From Euryarchaeota archaeon UBA105 (lineage in GTDB: Archaea > Thermoplasmatota > Poseidoniia > Poseidoniales > Thalassarchaeaceae): 12,974 nt of DNA. This document shows positions 9,401-12,974 of this stretch, piece by piece. The position numbers were made by a program, and so were the translations under genes. The DNA is taken from the NCBI GenBank assembly GCA_002496905.1, contig DALV01000079.1:7399-20372 (forward strand), read 5' to 3'. Every line of letters begins with the position of its first letter. Position 1 is the stretch's first letter. The notes below the pieces were generated by a model. That model did no database searches and had not been told where the DNA came from. It worked only from the letters and a program-made list of their open reading frames with translations.

Positions 9401-12400
9401 TGGGAACAAATTTACCTTGATTCAGACATATCGACTTCCTTTACATTTAGGGAATCAATGAATGTAATTGGAACAGTTTACTACGATACCAACACAGAAG
9501 TCACCAATTCCACGATCCAAGCCGAGGTTGTTGACTTTACTCAGGTGATTTTCCATTGGGAGAATTTCACTACGACCGAAAATACCGACGCGAATGGTGT
9601 ATTCAACGTTGTATTACCGATTGGTTCAGTAGTTGACGCTGCGGTGTTTGGTAATGTCTTGAATGTGGTTAATGGCACCCGATTCACAGTCGAAGAGGGT
9701 ATGGAAAATATCACAATGGTCGCACGTCCAGGTTACGATGTTAATGGAAACCTAAATCTAAATCGTTTAGGAAATTATTACTCGTCAAATCTAGAAGGAT
9801 GGGAGCAGGTTACTGTATTTGCGACCAATGATGATATTGATGCTGTGTGGCATATTGACGTCACTCAGTTTGGTACTTTTAACACAATATTGCCCGAAGG
9901 TAACTGGACATTTACAACCGATTTAGATTGGCTAAATGCAAGTGAAGCAACTCTGATGGTTGATGGTGAAAATGATACGGTAGAGATGTACCTTTACCCT
10001 GCTATGTCCTTCCTTGAGATAGATTTCTTCTTGGATAACACCGACGACAATAGTGTTGCCAATGGCACACTAGTCAATTACCAATTCTCCATTGTCCCAC
10101 TCGAGAATAGTGCAGGATTAACGATTAATGTAGAAGAAGATGGTGAAGAATGGATTTCACAAGGATTTGCAAGAGTACCTGTGGAAGCGGGTTCATACCG
10201 AATCAATGTAGAACTTTCAAATGCTCGTGCCGGAGATATTTTCGGAACTCGAATAATGACAGGAGATGCCTACTTTGAGGTCGGCTTCGGTGGAGAAGTA
10301 ATTAGCAGAAGTATTGGTTTTGACCCAGAATGGAAGGTAGATCTGACATTTACCAATGAAAGTGGTGGGCCACTAGTAGATCAATTAGTTAGATTCATCA
10401 ATCCAGAAAACAGTGGAGAAGTTATCACTAGAAAGACCGATATGAATGGTACACTAATTGACCATCTGGCAGATGGAGAGTGGATTGTTGTTATCGATTC
10501 TGTAGAGACTGACACCGGAGTTATTGAAGGAGTCCGAACAACGATTACCGTATCCGAGCAAAACGCGAACAATGCTGAAACCATTTCAACCAGTGAACTT
10601 GCTTCATTCTCAGTTAGAATTTCTGACTCAAATGGAGTTTACCTTCAAGATATGGACTTGAAACTAACTTCTAATGATGGTTTAGGAACTGTGTATCTTG
10701 ACAGTACCGATGGATCTGGACAAACATCAGGAGTTATTTCTTCTGGTTCATGGAATATTGAACTAAACCAAACCGTAGATAGAACTCGCTACGTCATCGA
10801 TTCGAACGAATTGTTAGATGGAGGTTTAGTTGCTGGTGAGAATGAATTAATCGAAATTATCGCATCAACACACTATGAGTTGTCTGGAACAATATTCTGG
10901 GATCATGATGACGATGATGATGCCGACGTTGGAGAGGGCGTTCCAGATGTGGAAATTCTAATGACTAGCGAAGGCCATGATAATATCTCCCAAATTACTA
11001 ACGCCGCTGGCGAATGGAGTGTATTTGTTCCTGCAGACACAACTTGGCAAGTCTCAACATTTAGAGAAGGATTTGACCAAGAAATGGAATCAATTGCTAT
11101 GAACGCTCCAAACTCGGTAGAAGTAGAGCTAACCGCTGGATATGTGAACATTTTTGGAAACGTAAGTCACTCTGACTTGTCAAACATTGGTGAGCAAGTC
11201 GAATTAATCTTGATTCCTTCACATGGCATGGTTCGAGATAGAGTAGTTCCTGACAAGGTATTCGAGGATGGAGTCTGGAACGGTCAATGGACCGCTTCTG
11301 TAGAACCAGGTCGTTGGATAATTAGAGCAACGTTGGAAGCATCAAATCTTGTAGGAATGGCCAGTATTGATGCAGACATTAGTGATGGTGGAAATGTTGA
11401 CATCGATTTATTATATGGTGGTTGGCTATATCTTTCAACTCAATGGCTAGACTTTAATGGAACACAGCATCATGCTTCTGAATCCGAAATACAAGGTGCA
11501 GTGATTATTGATGAGGCGGAATTCATTCTGTCTTCCGGAGCAGGTGTCCGATGGGATGCAATGTTGACTGAGACTGGTGAAATATCAATCCTGATGCCTA
11601 CTGGAATGATTGGGGTCGAAGGAAGCTTCTCTGTCGATCAAATGGAGCGTGTAATGGAATATTCCACAAGCAAGTCAATCAATGTGCCAGGTTCTGGAAC
11701 GGATTTGACCGCTTCGGTGACTCAGGACATACTCTTCGACAGAATTTCCAATCATACAATTAGTGCCACAATAGTATCAGTAACGGGTGGAGAACTAATT
11801 GATGAAGGTGAGTTTGACGATGTTCAAGCCACCCTCGGAGATGAAGGTGAATATGATTCAATCGAGTTTACAATGTCACTTGATTATCTTGGACATGAGA
11901 CTGTGTCTAGTTACACTGTATCAGGAAATGTTGCAGGTACCGATGGCCAGTATTGGAGTGTAGAGGTATGGGATCAGTCTGTTGAAAATTGGACTTCTCC
12001 TTTCACCTTTGAGTTTGGTTTAGATAGCAACAATAGCACAACCTACGACAATCTACTGCTTCGAATAACTCCGGCCAATCAATCTACTGCTCAGTCATTG
12101 ACCAATGGTCACACTGTAGATATTAGATTCACTTCAGCAGATGGATATCAGTTGGAACAAGAAGTAATTGTTAGAATTCCTCAATTCCATGATTTCGAAT
12201 TAAGAGAGCCACTCTTGGATATCTACGGTATCCGTCCTGGTGAGGAATTGTCAATACCTCTATTATTCACCAATAGTGGTAATGGTGATGAGAGATTCGA
12301 ATTTGTATTCGATGACACTCAACTCCCACCAGATTGGGAACGAACAGGCGCCACATCACACACTGTGGGTGCATTTGTAGACACAACTCACACAATCAAG

Positions 12401-12955
12401 GTGATTGCACCAGAGAATGCAACAGGAAGTGAAGATTTCATCATTACAATTTCAGTAACAGACAAGAATAATGGAACTTATCCTCCTTTAGTCATAAGAG
12501 TGAAGACATCACTTCCAGTCCCTGAGATTTCCAATGTTTATTCCAACGGCGATCCATTATTCGGAACAATCCACACATTTACTGTGGTTATAGAAAATAC
12601 TGGACTAGTTGACGCTGAGAAGGTCAAGTTGGTTGGAACAGTTCGTGGAAAGAATGTAAGTTCAAGCGTTACTCAAGATGTACTGTCCGGAGATTCGGTA
12701 ACCTATCTAATAGACATAAATTTGACAGATTTCGATGGGCCTTCACAGGAATGGTTTGACTTTGAAATTTCAACAGAAGGTCAAGAGTTTGGTGAAGAAC
12801 CTGAAACTGTAAGCAAGAGATACTCACTCAAGGCCCAAGCAGTAGATGATTCAACACCAACCACAGTTATTGGAATAGTTCTAGCAATTATCCTAGTGTT
12901 TGTGGTTTGGTACTTTACAAGATCTGGATCGAGAAGACCCGGTGCACCATTCTGA
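3419..12955 (+). CDS. aglB: Giant AglB/STT3-type oligosaccharyltransferase with extra N-terminal membrane module and about 1,760-residue extracytoplasmic tail
   Basis: AglB moves a glycan from a dolichol-phosphate carrier onto Asn of N-X-S/T in exported proteins, at the outer face of the membrane. This product has 3178 residues; ordinary AglB has roughly 800-1,000. Parts seen: (1) residues 1-345, about 9-10 hydrophobic helices not expected in AglB. (2) Residues 358-860, the STT3 membrane core, with GGSDPWYMKR (395-404, first acidic motif), NPRPPLF (430-436), LADHDSF (512-518, second acidic motif) and GTIGE (721-725, TIxE motif). (3) Residues 861-1410, the soluble catalytic domain with WWDYG (952-956, sequon recognition) and RYFAIDDRLYP (from 1212); I could not place the DK/MI motif. 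(4) Residues 1414-3135, beta-rich domains: carboxypeptidase-regulatory-like at about 1414, 1826, 2014, 2305 and 2395; a glycine-rich FSG repeat 1578-1773; an Asp-rich SdrD-like domain near 2487; NPCBM/CARDB-like domains near 2924 and 3033. (5) A membrane helix at 3150-3166 and basic tail RSGSRRPGAPF. The tail has about 35 sequons. The frame is unbroken, which argues for a true fusion. Function of parts 1 and 4 is unknown. Confidence 0.93.
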   Translation: MSYENGKTRDVGQYNGLVSAPAVLAGLLLLLFAATSLSDDAMIDTGKLVILPVAAALAAVMGRFWVSALPEESPLNRNSLFVLLFAVGPIALEILGFIDAILATTFAFMAVSTLILVKSNRNEEATILFTMVAGFHVSVAYAASMPELALSEGDSLQNLLIDVQRAGIAANFFSFYAASLMLGTIFAVLFRGVLYDGGNGSLFDRLPKKIDFSEHRDILISSFILLIVNMIPLYSLATISDAATFEEHHYLGGIWALVTSVVVMFVAFCRAERWHVLGAVVAVNWLIYTLSHLVEIGTSLPEQLEFLAGNDFGGAFSWFFITFWLNVLAIMLASSGRFGDIAPRREPSQFRLWWRDNSYSILVGSAVIVGLLIRTGWNVLPAMNANITGLWDMTGGSDPWYMKRVVDYIVAEHAHFIFDADRSYPSGGINPRPPLFSWCLALGGLALEWLTGIAAEEVVWWSVAGMPAIFGALIVLPVAGIANRLHSAKAGIFAAWLMALMPGHISHSTFGLADHDSFALLFLTLAIYFWVRALGEIGSERVFRNPSANPLYLVAGIREMWNRNPVMMSYATLAGISFSTVALGWKGFVYGPGILFLAFAFQIVLNMFRRRDSLPLTSAALQMMFTTFLIPLPFYIWPGLNLLWAPSGFQPMFYIVGFTFALGWVASSFRDKPWLLVLGSGGLLFGGILSALWILQTAEYYDGWDILFTGGFYFSKNKIFGTIGEAQAPSRGVLFASFGPIVTLIALGYAFILLWRGAREEKQGLSLVGLWVLIASYMAWTAGRFILNATPAMAVVGAIGIAALWNMADFSGFIKEWRRAGIGTPRARFRSARTASVKKPMIPALVLVFMLVATQHATYGIDSGIPRGETASGDVDQVIYDITPDVMRFDIGGLSLLDSSSYNPTANCGNGCWYMGTFGPGFNGGGWNMAYEWLSEQDSDEDFGQRPAFVSWWDYGFQALDSGEHPTVADNFQSGIPHSGGMLLSSGQEDTLAMFIATLAQGDRQYSANGEFGEEFTQTIQNHLTTEQIEEFHDILSLGPGQKQFVIDRSLVLIYQNVQEVQDSSFTAGNLEITTDLMHGTILDENGLPTEPMWFVFKDGKQVGNATTNETEAKSIFDQARGSSQPYEEHTTHYEIGGYRYTADLIESYDDVSTNLHRANAKLGLSRAFLTTALTLDELVEMYHDISSQVVYEVQDYEGSLGETIERNNEIRYFAIDDRLYPLGGAYYADQSYHRGQTTGIFYAPTTLSGLDPNHYIESVYETQRGDRPTVFMTAERYEQEYMSDVVKQQSGAMEDSTDMIQLVDIQYQQTESFFETMVARIYVGYGTSSLGLTVDPSQPGPTWAISGTPGSPLENAFPLPGAMMNHFVIANWYDDGSDSPDEDNNSVPDIFDGGYAAIGRANSNVKVVKYYSGATIEGTVELDGIGPVPNARILIERDAFSGEEVADENGTVTDQDPRTYWIPIGTVDADENGDYSFTVPAGKIRVSAFFGESDLRAARDELTSGGGGMLQDVATESTIGERNVNLITGILGNVSGSQWLSETIINVSGEDGHSNGRAIIDGDIIVEPSFSTGRLIWNGAGSFSGQAITDAVVELSPAWDQIEMQPIMLETSTGSVNGPDLAFQGIGQVTFSGEGEVISNGLMTVNDFVGTHTQTILHGHSLAGSGEFTGRGTLSGVIDGEDIVDGDCSENGTMPENYSVCSLSDGDFLIEGAINATGRFTSNGTSSFSQEHNGSSLIGAGVFTVDASNEELESYGTLNGTGTFSGEGEFSGPMVQAGTFHLIDAIPGNYNVAVIFNDGTRIEINDGFNVPFRGVPSLRQIDVAGGSISGTLTDENGDTLSGSVTMVHSESDYDTNLGECTEVMYAPCRLSADENGSFEFGPIMPGEYTFALDMDEDGFNEVELRHEFDVEMDSQIEFPNPIPTVFDLRFSLSQIVDGLQTPVENLDNLTLAKSDNSAAPVVAVFDNVSGEYLAELSQGQWILSHDLSDSEQLWEQIYLDSDISTSFTFRESMNVIGTVYYDTNTEVTNSTIQAEVVDFTQVIFHWENFTTTENTDANGVFNVVLPIGSVVDAAVFGNVLNVVNGTRFTVEEGMENITMVARPGYDVNGNLNLNRLGNYYSSNLEGWEQVTVFATNDDIDAVWHIDVTQFGTFNTILPEGNWTFTTDLDWLNASEATLMVDGENDTVEMYLYPAMSFLEIDFFLDNTDDNSVANGTLVNYQFSIVPLENSAGLTINVEEDGEEWISQGFARVPVEAGSYRINVELSNARAGDIFGTRIMTGDAYFEVGFGGEVISRSIGFDPEWKVDLTFTNESGGPLVDQLVRFINPENSGEVITRKTDMNGTLIDHLADGEWIVVIDSVETDTGVIEGVRTTITVSEQNANNAETISTSELASFSVRISDSNGVYLQDMDLKLTSNDGLGTVYLDSTDGSGQTSGVISSGSWNIELNQTVDRTRYVIDSNELLDGGLVAGENELIEIIASTHYELSGTIFWDHDDDDDADVGEGVPDVEILMTSEGHDNISQITNAAGEWSVFVPADTTWQVSTFREGFDQEMESIAMNAPNSVEVELTAGYVNIFGNVSHSDLSNIGEQVELILIPSHGMVRDRVVPDKVFEDGVWNGQWTASVEPGRWIIRATLEASNLVGMASIDADISDGGNVDIDLLYGGWLYLSTQWLDFNGTQHHASESEIQGAVIIDEAEFILSSGAGVRWDAMLTETGEISILMPTGMIGVEGSFSVDQMERVMEYSTSKSINVPGSGTDLTASVTQDILFDRISNHTISATIVSVTGGELIDEGEFDDVQATLGDEGEYDSIEFTMSLDYLGHETVSSYTVSGNVAGTDGQYWSVEVWDQSVENWTSPFTFEFGLDSNNSTTYDNLLLRITPANQSTAQSLTNGHTVDIRFTSADGYQLEQEVIVRIPQFHDFELREPLLDIYGIRPGEELSIPLLFTNSGNGDERFEFVFDDTQLPPDWERTGATSHTVGAFVDTTHTIKVIAPENATGSEDFIITISVTDKNNGTYPPLVIRVKTSLPVPEISNVYSNGDPLFGTIHTFTVVIENTGLVDAEKVKLVGTVRGKNVSSSVTQDVLSGDSVTYLIDINLTDFDGPSQEWFDFEISTEGQEFGEEPETVSKRYSLKAQAVDDSTPTTVIGIVLAIILVFVVWYFTRSGSRRPGAPF
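8150..8737 (+). repeat. Glycine-rich FSG repeat region within the giant AglB tail (residues 1578-1773)
   Basis: This coding segment holds degenerate repeats of the pattern GxGxF(S/T)GxG. Examples: NGAGSFSG (1579), GIGQVTFSGEGE (1626), AGSGEFTGRGTLSG (1664), NATGRFTSNGTSSFS (1716), IGAGVFT (1739) and NGTGTFSGEGEFSG (1760). Alternating small and aromatic residues suggest stacked short beta strands, as in a beta-roll or solenoid. The repeats are recognisable in protein but diverged in DNA. Four of them overlap N-X-S/T sequons. The family is not recognised. Confidence 0.6.
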
Positions 12956-12974
12956 CCTAAATAACCCCCTTTTG
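12956..12974 (+). other. Short 3' flank of giant aglB, possible start of a T-rich terminator
   Basis: Only 19 bases remain after the stop. They include a C-run followed by tttt at the edge. Archaeal termination often uses short T tracts, but the window ends too early to judge. Confidence 0.2.

Noticed and set aside
10903..11151. Minus-strand frame ending in a Ser run
   Set aside because: The Ser run is the reverse complement of the GAT/GAC repeats that encode the Asp run on the plus strand.
7658..12955. Tail region as a separate gene wrongly joined to AglB
   Set aside because: The frame is continuous with no stop and no Shine-Dalgarno plus promoter at the junction. The tail begins with a beta domain and has no signal peptide, so it needs the upstream membrane domain for export.
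1..12974. Search for tRNA genes, CRISPR arrays, insertion sequences and defence systems
   Set aside because: The gaps between genes are short (25, 73 and 120 bases) and hold no tRNA-like fold, no regularly spaced repeats and no transposase.

Overview
The window reads as a stretch of an archaeal chromosome, most likely a marine planktonic euryarchaeon of the Marine Group II (Poseidoniales) type. Two genes are archaeal by nature: a CDP-archaeol synthase (CarS), which makes archaeal ether lipids, and an AglB/STT3-type oligosaccharyltransferase. The genome is moderately AT-rich and the predicted extracellular proteins are acidic, which suits a marine group. The genus-level placement is inference; the archaeal placement is well supported.

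Layout. Positions 1-1178 (minus strand) hold the 5' part of a secreted, beta-strand-rich surface protein that runs off the left edge. It diverges from carS (plus strand, up to 1956) across a very short interval. purD, the glycinamide ribonucleotide synthetase of purine synthesis, follows at 2030-3298. A 120-base gap (3299-3418) carries an inverted repeat, a TATA-like element, a second small hairpin and a good Shine-Dalgarno sequence. The rest (3419-12955) is one gene for a 3178-residue protein. Only 19 bases follow it.

The large protein is the item of note. It contains a complete catalytic oligosaccharyltransferase (GGSDPW, PRPPLF, ADHD, TIGE and WWDYG motifs). In front of this is an extra N-terminal membrane module of about 340 residues and 9-10 predicted helices. 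Behind it are about 1,760 residues of extracytoplasmic beta-rich domains: carboxypeptidase-regulatory-like folds, a glycine-rich FSG repeat, an Asp-rich SdrD-like loop and two CARDB/NPCBM-like domains. A C-terminal membrane helix with a basic tail closes the chain. The tail holds about 35 N-X-S/T sequons, so the glycosyltransferase carries many potential substrates of its own reaction.

How the genes relate: the surface protein is a plausible exported glycoprotein, CarS makes the lipid precursor of the membrane, and the giant AglB N-glycosylates exported proteins, so three of the four genes concern the cell envelope. PurD is a housekeeping gene lying between them. No RNA genes, mobile elements or CRISPR arrays were seen.
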